From DATKGQ01 sp035510715 (GTDB lineage Bacteria > Patescibacteriota > Saccharimonadia > Saccharimonadales > UBA4665), in assembly GCA_035510715.1 (NCBI GenBank), contig DATKGQ010000024.1, positions 1 through 37,254 on the forward strand: DNA of 37,254 bases, written 5' to 3'. The notes under the pieces were generated by a model that worked only from the letters and a program-made list of their open reading frames with translations, did no database searches and was not told where the DNA came from. Below, piece by piece: positions 1-8,351 of the stretch. Position 1 is the stretch's first letter. Each line of letters begins with the position of its first letter. The position numbers and the translations under genes are program-made.

Positions 1-138
1 CAGGGTAGTCGAACCCAATTTAACCTCACCAACAGCATTATCATCACTAATAATTTCAAATCCAAGCTTCTTATAAAATGACACACTTGTAGTGGTATCT
101 TTGACATAAAAACTCAGCTGATTCAATGCTTTTAACAT
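1..138 (-). CDS. VOC (glyoxalase/bleomycin-resistance fold) protein, N-terminal part
   Basis: The window edge cuts this gene; only the first 46 codons are present, starting at the ATG at 138. The peptide begins MLKALNQLSFYVKDTTTSVS and continues FYKKLGFEI. That is the usual first beta-alpha-beta unit of the vicinal oxygen chelate fold (short strand, 'FYVKD', then 'SVSFYKKLGFE'). The family includes glyoxalases, dioxygenases and antibiotic-binding proteins, so substrate and reaction cannot be told from this piece. It lies 21 bp downstream of the SPFH gene on the same strand and may share its transcript. Confidence 0.75.
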   Translation of the reverse strand, partial: MLKALNQLSFYVKDTTTSVSFYKKLGFEIISDDNAVGEVKLGSTTL

Positions 139-159
139 AGCAATAATTATACCAGTTTA

Positions 160-924
160 CTACTTTACTTCTTTACTCATAAATTGCTTGACACTGGCCA
201 CCGTATCCATAAATTGGGCGGGAAAAACAATTGTGCTATTCTTGTCGCTGGCAATTTCGGATAAGACTTGCAAATTTCTAAGTTGCAAGGCAATCGGATG
301 TTTGGATATGACATCAGCAGCCTTACCCAAAGCAGCGGCACTTAATTGTTCTCCTTCTGCAGCAATAATTTTTGCTCGTTTTTCGCGCTCTGCCTGAGCT
401 CCCGCGGACATAGCACTTTGCATGCTAACCGGCAATTGAATGTCTTTTAGCTCAACCATACTGACATATACGCCCCATTTTTCAGTTGTTTTGTCTAGAA
501 TCGCTTTGATGGCCTCGTTTATTTTGACGGTTTGGCTCAATACTTCATCCAGTGAATTCTGCCCGACAATATTACGAACGGTTGTTTGGGCTATCTGGTA
601 TATAGCTGATTGAACATTTTCGATGGCGATAACTGATTTGGCTGGGTCAGAAACCTGGTAGTATGCCACAGCAGCTACGTCAATTGATACATTGTCCTTG
701 GTTATAATCTTTTGCGAATCTACCGGTTGAGTTATAATTCTTAAACTAATTTTTCGAAGATGATCAACAATTGGGATAATGACGCATATTCCCGGTTCCC
801 GGACTTTGCCATTCAATCTTCCCAATCTGAATACCACACCTCTTTCATACTGGTTAATAATCCGGACACTAGCCAAAAGTAGAATTATTATAAGCCCGAC
901 CACTATTGAGATTAAGCCTCCCAT
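160..924 (-). CDS. SPFH/Band 7 (stomatin/slipin-like) membrane protein
   Basis: This is a 254-aa stomatin-like protein. Residues about 5-22 form one N-terminal membrane anchor. The SPFH domain follows: 'NQYERGVVFRLGRL', 'PGICVIIPIVDHL', 'DNVSIDVAAVAYYQVSDP', then an alanine- and glutamate-rich helix ('AGAQAEREKRAKIIAAEGE') typical of the oligomerising tail. The family scaffolds membrane microdomains and often works with a membrane protease or NfeD; neither partner is present nearby. The start is well supported by AAGGAGG five bases before the ATG at 924. Identity is sure at family level; cellular role is not. Confidence 0.92.
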   Translation of the reverse strand: MGGLISIVVGLIIILLLASVRIINQYERGVVFRLGRLNGKVREPGICVIIPIVDHLRKISLRIITQPVDSQKIITKDNVSIDVAAVAYYQVSDPAKSVIAIENVQSAIYQIAQTTVRNIVGQNSLDEVLSQTVKINEAIKAILDKTTEKWGVYVSMVELKDIQLPVSMQSAMSAGAQAEREKRAKIIAAEGEQLSAAALGKAADVISKHPIALQLRNLQVLSEIASDKNSTIVFPAQFMDTVASVKQFMSKEVK

Positions 925-975
925 ATTGCCTCCTTAATTATCTAGTGTCTACCTAAATATAATATTTTTCAAGGT

Positions 976-1012
976 GTTATTCCGGTAGTTATATATTACC
1001 GAATATAATAAC
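976..1012. promoter_or_regulatory. Interrupted inverted repeat in the divergent intergenic region
   Basis: CGGTA (983-987) and TACCG (997-1001) are flanked by GTTATT (976-981) and AATAAC (1007-1012). Together they form an imperfect dyad between the SPFH gene (minus) and the membrane protein gene (plus). It could be an operator for either gene or a weak hairpin; the sequence does not decide. Confidence 0.3.
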
Positions 1013-1050
1013 AATCAATAAAGTCCAGTTTTAGTTCAGAATCTTTTTTG

Positions 1051-1056
1051 TATAAT
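1051..1056 (+). promoter_or_regulatory. -10 box TATAAT just upstream of the 1070 gene
   Basis: A consensus TATAAT ends 13 bases before the ATG at 1070. Transcription would start only about 5-8 bases before the start codon, giving a very short leader. No convincing Shine-Dalgarno sequence is present, which fits leaderless or near-leaderless translation. Confidence 0.55.
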
Positions 1057-1069
1057 TAATCAAAGCGAG

Positions 1070-2602
1070 ATGAACAAGTATCTAAACAAAATCTCGAAAA
1101 TATTGAGATCTAAACGTTTTTTCTGGGTAATCATAGGCTTCTTTGTCTTTGAATCAGTTTGGATTGCCTTTTCAGCAGTTTATCCTCAAGCTTTTGATGA
1201 AGATTTCCATTTTGGTCTGATTAAAGTTTATTCACATTATTGGCTGCCATTTTTAACTCACCAACCGGCGAATGCTAACGCTTACGGCGCAGTAGCAGTA
1301 GACCCGTCTTATCTATATCACTATCTGATGAGTTTTCCATACCGGTTGATAGCTTTGTTCGTCCATAGTCAAACAACCCAGATTGTTATATTGAGGTTAT
1401 TTAATGTGGGCATTTTTACGTCTGGTTTAATAATGTTCCGTAAAGTTTTACTCAAGGTTAAAGTTTCGGAATCTCTAACTAACGTCATGCTGGCTATTTT
1501 TGCATTAATTCCAATTGTTCCCCAACTTGCCGCTCATATTAATTATGATAACCTTTTGTTCCCTCTGGTAGCCTGGGTGGCATTAATTAGCTTTAAAATT
1601 ATTGATGAACTAAATAAGCGGCAGCCCAAAATCAGTAGTTATTTAACTCTAATCTGTGCATGCATTTTCACTAGTCTGGTAAAAGATGCCTTTCTACCAA
1701 TATTTTTAGGCATAGTTTTATTCTTAGCTTATTTGATTTATCGGACTTATCACAAAAATTTTCATCAATTTTTTAAATCTTTGCTGATTAGTTGGAAAAA
1801 ACTAACTTGGCTGCGCCGAGTCTTATTCGGGGTAATTCTGGTTGTTGCTTTAGGTTTGTTTGCCCAGCGAGACATCACTAATATTGTTAGATACCATACT
1901 TTTGAACCTAACTGTTCGGCTATTCTTTCTGTTAAAGATTGTAGTGCGTATGGCCCATGGAACTACAGTTATACAAGTCATCAAACATTACTGGCTAACA
2001 AAAATTCGGTTAGTTTTTTAAACCCCATATATTATCTAGGCGCCTGGCTATACTGGATGTGGTATCGCCTGTTCTTCGCAGTAAATGGACCGGCCAGCCA
2101 ATTTACAAACTACCCGCCACTGCCATTGCCCTGCATAGTGGCTGCTTTGATAGGTATTATCGGTGTTGTTTTAATCTATAAATATCGCCGGAAGATTTTC
2201 CATAATAATCTGTATTTCACTTTCCTGATAGTAATTTGCTCGTTATATTTATTGTTTTTATTGGCAGATGGTTATGCCCAGTATCGTTATACCAATGAGC
2301 TAGTAACCATGAACGGACGGTACTTATTGCCAATTTTATTGCTTTTAGGGGCTATTGTCGGTTATGCCTTTAGTCTGGCAATGCGGAAATTTAAGATCAC
2401 AAAAACGGTGATTACGATAATTGTATTATTATTATTTCTTCAAGGCGGGGGCTTTTTAACTTTCATTAGCCGCAGTGATTCTACCTGGGACTGGTCCAAC
2501 CCAATAGTTATCAAAGTCAACAATGCTGCTCGCAGAATTACAAAACCAATTATTATTAAGGGCAGTAAAACCTATTCAACTAAATATTGGATTTTAAATT
2601 AA
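1070..2602 (+). CDS. Polytopic membrane protein, GT-C/DUF2142-like glycosyltransferase candidate
   Basis: This is a 510-aa integral membrane protein with about ten or more hydrophobic helices. An acidic pair lies in the first periplasmic loop ('YPQAFDEDFHFG', about residues 39-50), as in GT-C glycosyltransferases that use lipid-linked sugars. The segment 'PQLAAHINYDNLLFPL' resembles the loop seen in DUF2142/ArnT-type proteins. The likely job is sugar transfer to a surface glycan on the outer face of the membrane. Its stop overlaps by 4 bp the stop of the convergent GT2 gene, whose family commonly supplies polyprenyl-phosphate sugars to GT-C enzymes. Family-level call only; no donor or acceptor can be named. 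Confidence 0.6.
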   Translation: MNKYLNKISKILRSKRFFWVIIGFFVFESVWIAFSAVYPQAFDEDFHFGLIKVYSHYWLPFLTHQPANANAYGAVAVDPSYLYHYLMSFPYRLIALFVHSQTTQIVILRLFNVGIFTSGLIMFRKVLLKVKVSESLTNVMLAIFALIPIVPQLAAHINYDNLLFPLVAWVALISFKIIDELNKRQPKISSYLTLICACIFTSLVKDAFLPIFLGIVLFLAYLIYRTYHKNFHQFFKSLLISWKKLTWLRRVLFGVILVVALGLFAQRDITNIVRYHTFEPNCSAILSVKDCSAYGPWNYSYTSHQTLLANKNSVSFLNPIYYLGAWLYWMWYRLFFAVNGPASQFTNYPPLPLPCIVAALIGIIGVVLIYKYRRKIFHNNLYFTFLIVICSLYLLFLLADGYAQYRYTNELVTMNGRYLLPILLLLGAIVGYAFSLAMRKFKITKTVITIIVLLLFLQGGGFLTFISRSDSTWDWSNPIVIKVNNAARRITKPIIIKGSKTYSTKYWILN

Positions 2603-3561
2603 TGTTTAGAATCAATATCGTGACGCTTTAGCTCTTCAAGAATATCTTCCATCAATGAGCGATTGGTGCGGATAAGATCTGCAATAATACCAAGCGTGAA
2701 TGAGATGAACGACCCGACAAGTAAGACAGAGCCGATAATTAGCGATTGCAAATGATGCGCGCCGCCATAAACTCTTGCACCCGTAGTCAAATACAGATAA
2801 TAATAATGAGCGAAGGGTATTAGACCAAGAACAAGTAGTACAAAGCCAAGCGTCATGAATACTGCATATGGCCGGTACATTACAAAACTACGGAAGATTG
2901 TTACTGACGAGCGTCTGACGTGTTGCCATGATGATTTAAAGTTGCGCGATTCCCGAGTTTTAGGGTTGGTCTTAATAGTGATAAATTCTATAGCATGCCG
3001 TTTATTGCCAGCCTGTATGGTTGTTTCCATGGCATAGCCCCAACGGGTTACCTGATTCAGTTGAATGGCGGCATTTTTAGTATAAGCCCGGAAACCGCTT
3101 GTCCCATCTGGGACTTTTGTTCCCGCTGCGATATTTAGAACTTTTGTGCCGATATTTTGCAATAATTTCTTAGCAGGTGAAAAATGTTCGATTGTTTGCA
3201 CCTGACGGTCGGCTATAACTGTGTCGGCCTTGCCATTGAGGATTGGTTTTATCAGATCAGTAATGCGTTTTTGTGGATACTGATTATCGCCGTCAGTTAT
3301 AACTATAATATCGGCCCCGAGATTTAGGGACTCCCTTAAACCAACCCTGAACGAATATGCCAGGCCTTGATTCTTGTGATGATGGATAAAATGCTTTACG
3401 CCGTTTTGCTTAGCGACTTCAACAGTTTTATCAGTTGAACCATCATCGATTACAAGTATTTCAATTTTATCAATGCCGGCTATTTTCTTGGGTATTGACT
3501 TTAAAACAACCGGAAGAGTTTTCTCCTCGTTTAGACACGGGATCATTATTACTAATTTCAT
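2599..3561 (-). CDS. GT2 glycosyltransferase, polyprenyl-phosphate (DPM1-like) type with C-terminal TM helices
   Basis: The GT-A fold of family 2 is clear: 'MIPCLNEEKTLP' at the N-terminus, 'VIDDGSTDKT' (about residues 37-46), the metal-binding 'ITDGDNQYP' (about 88-96) and 'DGTSGFRAYTKNAA'. Two hydrophobic helices follow near the C-terminus ('AVFMTLGFVLLVLGLIPF' and 'LIIGSVLLVGSFISFTLGI'), as in dolichyl/undecaprenyl-phosphate sugar synthases. The expected reaction is transfer of a sugar from a nucleotide sugar to a lipid phosphate on the inner membrane face. An upstream in-frame start at 3624 exists, but GGAGAACGA just before the ATG at 3561 and the family's usual N-terminus favour 3561 (320 aa). 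It is convergent with, and may feed, the GT-C-like protein. Confidence 0.88.
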   Translation of the reverse strand: MKLVIMIPCLNEEKTLPVVLKSIPKKIAGIDKIEILVIDDGSTDKTVEVAKQNGVKHFIHHHKNQGLAYSFRVGLRESLNLGADIIVITDGDNQYPQKRITDLIKPILNGKADTVIADRQVQTIEHFSPAKKLLQNIGTKVLNIAAGTKVPDGTSGFRAYTKNAAIQLNQVTRWGYAMETTIQAGNKRHAIEFITIKTNPKTRESRNFKSSWQHVRRSSVTIFRSFVMYRPYAVFMTLGFVLLVLGLIPFAHYYYLYLTTGARVYGGAHHLQSLIIGSVLLVGSFISFTLGIIADLIRTNRSLMEDILEELKRHDIDSKH

Positions 3562-3685
3562 TTCGTTCTCCAGATTAATATAATTATACACACCAAAGGT
3601 GTATATTTGAAAATAAATTACCAATAATGCTCAGTTAGTGTTAAGATTGCAAATTTATATTCTATCTGTAACGATAATTATTATT

Positions 3686-3691
3686 TATAAT
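3686..3691 (+). promoter_or_regulatory. -10 box TATAAT upstream of the 3706 gene
   Basis: TATAAT ends 14 bases before the ATG at 3706, predicting a leader of only about 6-8 bases. No Shine-Dalgarno sequence precedes the start. Confidence 0.5.
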
Positions 3692-3705
3692 GCTAATACA
3701 TATTA

Positions 3706-4329
3706 ATGGCTGATAAAGTAAATCGTATCAAGCAATCATTGTTGTATAGCCAATTATCCTTATTTGGTTTTTTAATAATTTGCTCTATTCTAAAGCCAAA
3801 TGTTGTGGCTATTAACGGCGGCGTTAGTAATTATGGTAAATATAAACAGACAGTCGCGCTTTACGTGCTTGGATTTTTATTGAATATCGTTTTTTTATGG
3901 CGAGCATCTAATCAAATAGTTAAACTAAAAAATAGCAACCATAGTATAAGACTGCTATTGCAAATTTTAGCTGGTTTAACATTACTGGTGCTTATCAGCA
4001 CATTCCCGCGGTACTTAAAGACAATTTACTCAACTATACATGATGACTTCGGAATTGCACTTTATAGTTATGAATTCCTGCTTTCGATTTGGTTTATATT
4101 AAAAATAAGAACCCGATTGTCGGTATCATTGTTTACGGTAGAGTTCTTAGGATCATTTATCGGATTGTTATCAATATTAAAAGTTATCCATCTCTTATAT
4201 GTCGGTCAGTTTATTGGTGCTGCCGGTTTTGGGGCTTTAATGGTACTAATATTTCCGGCTATTCTTGAATTGCTGCCGAACAAGACTCATGATCCGCTCA
4301 TTAAACCGAAAACACCCCAACCTATTTGA
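3706..4329 (+). CDS. Hypothetical membrane protein, about six TM helices
   Basis: I do not recognise this 207-aa protein. It has hydrophobic segments at roughly residues 16-31, 48-66, 81-100, 116-132, 141-165 and 170-190, separated by short basic loops, and a proline/lysine-rich tail ('NKTHDPLIKPKTPQPI'). No catalytic motif is visible. Its 3' end overlaps the end of the convergent DUF2156 gene by 43 bp. The overlapped part encodes only the tail, so both stops can be real. Confidence 0.6.
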   Translation: MADKVNRIKQSLLYSQLSLFGFLIICSILKPNVVAINGGVSNYGKYKQTVALYVLGFLLNIVFLWRASNQIVKLKNSNHSIRLLLQILAGLTLLVLISTFPRYLKTIYSTIHDDFGIALYSYEFLLSIWFILKIRTRLSVSLFTVEFLGSFIGLLSILKVIHLLYVGQFIGAAGFGALMVLIFPAILELLPNKTHDPLIKPKTPQPI

Positions 4330-5279
4330 GGTAATCTCGCTGGACTTCCCTGATACCAGACATAACGTGGTTCCCATTTTGGTTCATACTTAGCTTTAAA
4401 TTGATGAAGTCCTTTAAAGCCAATAAAAATATCGCTTTTTTTATAAAGCAGGATGAGTAAATTGGCGAACAAGTTATCGGCAAAAGGTTTGCCGTCTAAG
4501 GGTGACATTCCTAAATTAAATCCTGAGTAACCTTCCTTGTTTTTAATTTGCATAATACGGATAAATAACAGATCCATGCTGTTAGTCGGTGCATCGGAGT
4601 TATGGCGCATGAGATCGATTGTGGTAAAACCAGGTTTAAATGATGGCAGCTCATTAGCAAAAGCCAGAGCTTTGCCTTGTTTGTCGCGTAGCACATAAAG
4701 TGTTGCGTATTGTAAGTAATCCTTCTCAAATCTACCTGTCAGAAAAGACCATTCTTTGCGATGCGGTAGCGTAATCCAACTCTCTGAAACTTTATTTAAT
4801 TCTTTGATTAATTTAGAATCGTGCGGTGGTGGATAGGCATCAACTTCCAGGCCATTCTTGTTATATCGATTGACTAAGTTGCGAAAATATTTATTATGAA
4901 TTGTACTATTTGTAAAATATTCAAGATTGATTACGGCATCAGCACCTATTAGTATGCTATGTAAACCGATCGCGGTGTAAGCTCTGTGATATTTATGATT
5001 TGTTTGGATAAAAGCTATTATCCATCCATTGTCTAGGCAATATTGTTTGAATTCTTTAAGCAGCGAATTTATTGATTTAGCTGCCCCGGCTGGATCACCC
5101 ATACAGATAGCAACTTTTCGTTTAATGCTGTAAGCAATAAAAGCTTTTTGGTCGCTAGAGAAAAAATAACTTTTATCTTCAGGCCACAATTTAAAGAAAT
5201 CATCAGTTTCGCCATTATAGACCTCAAGCAGCTTACGGGCTTTATCGGCGTCCGTTCGGGTATTTTTATTATGTTGCAT
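4287..5279 (-). CDS. DUF2156/LPG_synthase_C protein (MprF C-terminal-like aminoacyl-lipid synthase, soluble form)
   Basis: This 330-aa protein matches the cytosolic catalytic half of phosphatidylglycerol lysyltransferases. It has 'DDFFKLWPEDKSYFFSSDQKAFIAYSIKRKVAICMGDP' in separate recognisable pieces, then 'AFIQTNHKYHRAYTAIGLHSILIGADAVINL' and 'ITLPHRKEW', with 'FNLGMSPLDG' near the end. These are the two GNAT-like lobes of the family. MprF has up to 14 TM helices in front of this domain; here there are none, so it would act as a cytosolic aminoacyl-tRNA-dependent transferase with an unknown acceptor. The acceptor could be a lipid, sugar or peptide, and flipping would need another protein. 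The start at 5279 has no good ribosome binding site. Confidence 0.75.
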   Translation of the reverse strand: MQHNKNTRTDADKARKLLEVYNGETDDFFKLWPEDKSYFFSSDQKAFIAYSIKRKVAICMGDPAGAAKSINSLLKEFKQYCLDNGWIIAFIQTNHKYHRAYTAIGLHSILIGADAVINLEYFTNSTIHNKYFRNLVNRYNKNGLEVDAYPPPHDSKLIKELNKVSESWITLPHRKEWSFLTGRFEKDYLQYATLYVLRDKQGKALAFANELPSFKPGFTTIDLMRHNSDAPTNSMDLLFIRIMQIKNKEGYSGFNLGMSPLDGKPFADNLFANLLILLYKKSDIFIGFKGLHQFKAKYEPKWEPRYVWYQGSPARLPQIGWGVFGLMSGS

Positions 5280-5407
5280 GATAATACTCTATCAAGAAAA
5301 TACCTGTATATTAAAAGCTTTATTAAAAATTATTAAGTCATATGCTATTAGATAATTTGGTCATTATACAGTCAAATTGTTATACTTTAAACAAAGGGAG
5401 ATTATTT

Positions 5408-6340
5408 ATGGCAGAAGATTTGTTGTTGCTGAGTGGTAATGCTAATTTAAAATTGTCTAAGTCTATATCAGACAGATTAAGTATTGAGCTAGTTAATGCC
5501 GTTATAGGCCTATTTCCGGATGGCGAAACTGATATAGAAATTACTGATAATGTCCGGGGCCAGGACGTGTTCGTTATACAGCCGACTGGATATCCCGCCG
5601 ATCACAACATTATGGAATTACTGCTAATTATTGATGCCCTGCATCGATCTTCGGCCGCTAGGATAACTGCCGTAATACCGTATTTCGGTTATGCCAGACA
5701 AGATCGCAGAGAAGCTTCACGGAAACCAATTTCCGCTAGATTAGTGGCTAACATTATCAGTGCAGCTGGCGCCGATCGTATATTGTCTATCGACTTACAT
5801 GCCGCCCAGATCCAGGGTTTTACCGATTTACCATTTGACCATCTATCCGCCACCGGAACTATTGCTGAAAAATTGGCAAGAAAAATTGATCATCCGGTTA
5901 TTGTGGCGCCAGACATTGGGGCAAGTAAAATGGCCAAGGAGTATGCAAAACGTTTCGGAACTGACTGGGCGATCGTTGACAAAGATAGAATTGACGGTAG
6001 GACTACTAAAGTTACCGCCATAATCGGCGAACATAAAATTAAAGGCAGGAATGCTTTGATTGTTGACGACATGGTCTCAACGGCTACATCTCTGTTAAAT
6101 GCTGCTCAGGCACTAAAAGAGCAAGGTGCTCTACAAGTTATGGCCGTAGCAACACACGGCGTACTCTGTGACGGTGCCACCGAGAGAATAACGCAATGCC
6201 CATACCTTGACCGTTTATACGTAACAGATAGTTTACCAGTGACCGCTTCTAAAAAAATCGAGCTGATTTCAATAGCGCCATTATTAGCCAAGGCCATCAG
6301 AAACATCCACGAGGGTAAATCTCTTAGCAGTTTATTCTGA
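5408..6340 (+). CDS. prs: Ribose-phosphate pyrophosphokinase (PRPP synthetase)
   Basis: The enzyme makes PRPP from ribose 5-phosphate and ATP for nucleotide, histidine and NAD synthesis. From the ATG at 5408 it is 310 aa, the family's normal size. Motifs: 'PYFGYARQDR' (91-100, ATP site), 'SIDLHAAQIQGF' (about 127-138, catalytic His131) and the PRPP loop 'LIVDDMVSTATS' (217-228). An upstream in-frame start at 5342 would add 22 residues unlike the family. AAAGGGAG eight bases before 5408 decides the start. A TATACT box near 5382 is a plausible -10. It stands alone between convergent neighbours. Confidence 0.95.
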   Translation: MAEDLLLLSGNANLKLSKSISDRLSIELVNAVIGLFPDGETDIEITDNVRGQDVFVIQPTGYPADHNIMELLLIIDALHRSSAARITAVIPYFGYARQDRREASRKPISARLVANIISAAGADRILSIDLHAAQIQGFTDLPFDHLSATGTIAEKLARKIDHPVIVAPDIGASKMAKEYAKRFGTDWAIVDKDRIDGRTTKVTAIIGEHKIKGRNALIVDDMVSTATSLLNAAQALKEQGALQVMAVATHGVLCDGATERITQCPYLDRLYVTDSLPVTASKKIELISIAPLLAKAIRNIHEGKSLSSLF

Positions 6341-6378
6341 TATAAAGATACACTCCCTAGTAGCGCTGTAGTAGTAGC

Positions 6379-7365
6379 TTAAATTACAAGCCGCCAAATG
6401 TTTTTACCGGCCGCCTGCAGCAGCTGCTGAGCATAGCCTTCAGAATGATCATTAGCGTAGACAAATTCAACTATAGGTGTCTCACATAACATCCGTGCAC
6501 AGTTCGGACATGGCAGCAAGTTGGTAAACAAAGTCGTTCCAACAAGCTTTATACCCTGCCGCTGGGCTTGCAAAATAAGCATTACTTCGGCATGGACAGT
6601 ATCGTAATAGTTCAGATCATTCGGCGGTGAGAAATGTTTTTCTCTGGATGAGCCATAATGCATTGCATAAGTCTGAAATGGCACTACTTTATTAAAAGAC
6701 CAGGCCAATAATTTGTATTTTGATTTATCGGTTGGGCTTTGTTGACCGAGTACCGCCCCGGTCTGGAAACTATAATCATAGGAATAGTGACTGGCTAAAT
6801 CTGTTTGTCTCATCATGTCTGGAATACTATATTTGCCTGGTAGCACAGGATTGGTTGCAATTATTTTGTTCTTAACCTTGCGTTCGAAACTTAGCGCTTC
6901 TGGTTCGTCACAAAACGGAGAGACCAACTCGTAATCAGTTTTTTTATTTACTAAAACGTAATATGAAACCTGTGTATGCCAGGCATATTTCCATGACCCA
7001 TTTACTAAAATAACTTTTTTAAAATCTAATTGTTCAAATAGGTATTTCAAATCCCGTTGGCGATAATGCAGCTGGTATATTTTATTCTTAAGTTTAGAGT
7101 TATTTACTTGGGTAATAATTTTATTTAATGGACTTTCTTGCTGCATTTTAAATTGTGGCTGGCCCTCAAAGCCAAACACGTATTGTTCTTTGGCTAGGCC
7201 CAATATAATATTTCCCTGCGGAAGATAAGTTTTAATTAGTTGTTTAAATCTTAACTGAGAAATTTCTCGAGGGGCAACAATAAAGATAGGCCGTAGACTA
7301 TTTATCGGTTTTTTACTGGCAAAAGCCAAATCCTGCCAATCATAGCAAAACAGTTCAGCGCTCAT
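6379..7365 (-). CDS. Zinc-dependent CMP/dCMP-type deaminase with about 190-aa N-terminal extension
   Basis: The C-terminal third is a cytidine/deoxycytidylate deaminase fold: 'QTGAVLG' (201-207), 'DTVHAEVMLIL' with His258 and Glu260, and 'PCPNCARML' with Cys286 and Cys289, which supply the zinc ligands and proton shuttle. dCMP to dUMP is a reasonable guess because a DHFR-like gene and thyA are close. Residues 1-190 match nothing I recognise. They contain alternating strands and helices ('RPIFIVAPREI', 'GNIILGLAKEQYVF', 'FKKVILVNGSWKYAWH') and may be a second alpha/beta domain. The ATG lies inside the end of the HIT-Nudix gene (11-bp overlap), so translation is probably coupled. Simple dCMP deaminases are about 150-180 aa, so this is twice the usual size. 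Confidence 0.8.
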   Translation of the reverse strand: MSAELFCYDWQDLAFASKKPINSLRPIFIVAPREISQLRFKQLIKTYLPQGNIILGLAKEQYVFGFEGQPQFKMQQESPLNKIITQVNNSKLKNKIYQLHYRQRDLKYLFEQLDFKKVILVNGSWKYAWHTQVSYYVLVNKKTDYELVSPFCDEPEALSFERKVKNKIIATNPVLPGKYSIPDMMRQTDLASHYSYDYSFQTGAVLGQQSPTDKSKYKLLAWSFNKVVPFQTYAMHYGSSREKHFSPPNDLNYYDTVHAEVMLILQAQRQGIKLVGTTLFTNLLPCPNCARMLCETPIVEFVYANDHSEGYAQQLLQAAGKNIWRLVI

Positions 7366-8338
7366 TTTTTAGCCTTTGCAATACTTCGCGGATGCCAGAC
7401 GACACTGGCATATTTTTAATATCTTCTAACGGCCACCATATGATTTTTTTACAGTCATCGCCGGGTCGGACTTTAATGCCGGGATCAACGTTACCCAATA
7501 AATATGTATTCCAAAAAAATTGTCTTAAGATTGGATATTTAACTTTTAAAAAGTTCTCGTACCGAGCCATATTGACATTACCCACCCTAGAGGCAAATAG
7601 GCGGACTTTTTGTTTGCTAATATTAATGCCAGTTTCTTCAAGTACTTCCCTGGCCAGTTCCTGCTCTAGCGGTACATTAAAATGATCAACTTGTCCGCCG
7701 GGCAGGCTCATTGTGTCAGGAATAAATTTTGCATTGTTGGCTCTTTGTTCTAAGAGTATCTCTTTATTTTTGTTTATTATTACTAAATCACAAACCATTG
7801 TAAGCTCTATTGGCTGTTTATATTTCTTATCAAATTTCCGGTCATAGCTGACAATTTTCTTTCGGGCTTGACGATACAGGGCAACATTTTCCAGCGGCGT
7901 ATACTTCAATTTACGGAAATTCCAAACACATAGGTCTGGTTTATCAAACGGCACGCAATGAAAATGAAGGTGTTCATTTACAGTACCCTGAGCGCTAATG
8001 CCATCTTTTTCTATTAACTGCATGCCATTGACATGATGCACTTCTTTTATAATTTTCTGCGCTATATAGCTAAATTTTCGGATTGAATCCCACTCTAATT
8101 GATTTAATTCTTTAATTGAACGTATATGACGCCTTGGCACGATTAGAAAGTGCCCATCAATATAGGCATACAACGAGATAGTCATAACTACGCCGTTCTC
8201 TTCAAAGAAAATGTACTTGACATTCAAATCGCAAAAAACACATTTTCCAACTGAGCGCCAAATATCGTCATATTTCTTATCGAATCGGGCATCGCGATAT
8301 AGTTCTTGTTTTTGCTGTTCACTTAGGTCATGCTGCAT
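7355..8338 (-). CDS. HIT-domain / Nudix-hydrolase fusion protein
   Basis: Two nucleotide-phosphate hydrolase folds sit in one 327-aa chain. Residues about 30-140 are a HIT domain: CxxC at 33-36 (CVFC), 'FLIVPRRHIRSI' and the triad 'NEHLHFHCVPF' with His123, His125 and His127. Residues about 178-320 are a Nudix domain: 'LPGGQVDHF' and 'REVLEETGI' (230-238). The spacing between the glycine pair and REVLEE is one residue longer than the standard box. HIT proteins cut dinucleoside polyphosphates or nucleoside phosphoramidates; Nudix enzymes cut nucleoside diphosphate derivatives. It is the fourth gene of a five-gene minus-strand run and overlaps the deaminase start. Exact substrate unknown; both active sites look intact. 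Confidence 0.88.
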   Translation of the reverse strand: MQHDLSEQQKQELYRDARFDKKYDDIWRSVGKCVFCDLNVKYIFFEENGVVMTISLYAYIDGHFLIVPRRHIRSIKELNQLEWDSIRKFSYIAQKIIKEVHHVNGMQLIEKDGISAQGTVNEHLHFHCVPFDKPDLCVWNFRKLKYTPLENVALYRQARKKIVSYDRKFDKKYKQPIELTMVCDLVIINKNKEILLEQRANNAKFIPDTMSLPGGQVDHFNVPLEQELAREVLEETGINISKQKVRLFASRVGNVNMARYENFLKVKYPILRQFFWNTYLLGNVDPGIKVRPGDDCKKIIWWPLEDIKNMPVSSGIREVLQRLKNER

Positions 8339-8351
8339 TGACTTACCTTAA

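Noticed and set aside
1325..1331. A second CTGATGA on the plus strand as a hammerhead core
   Set aside because: No stem II followed by GAAA and no pairing stems; it lies inside a well-supported membrane protein gene.
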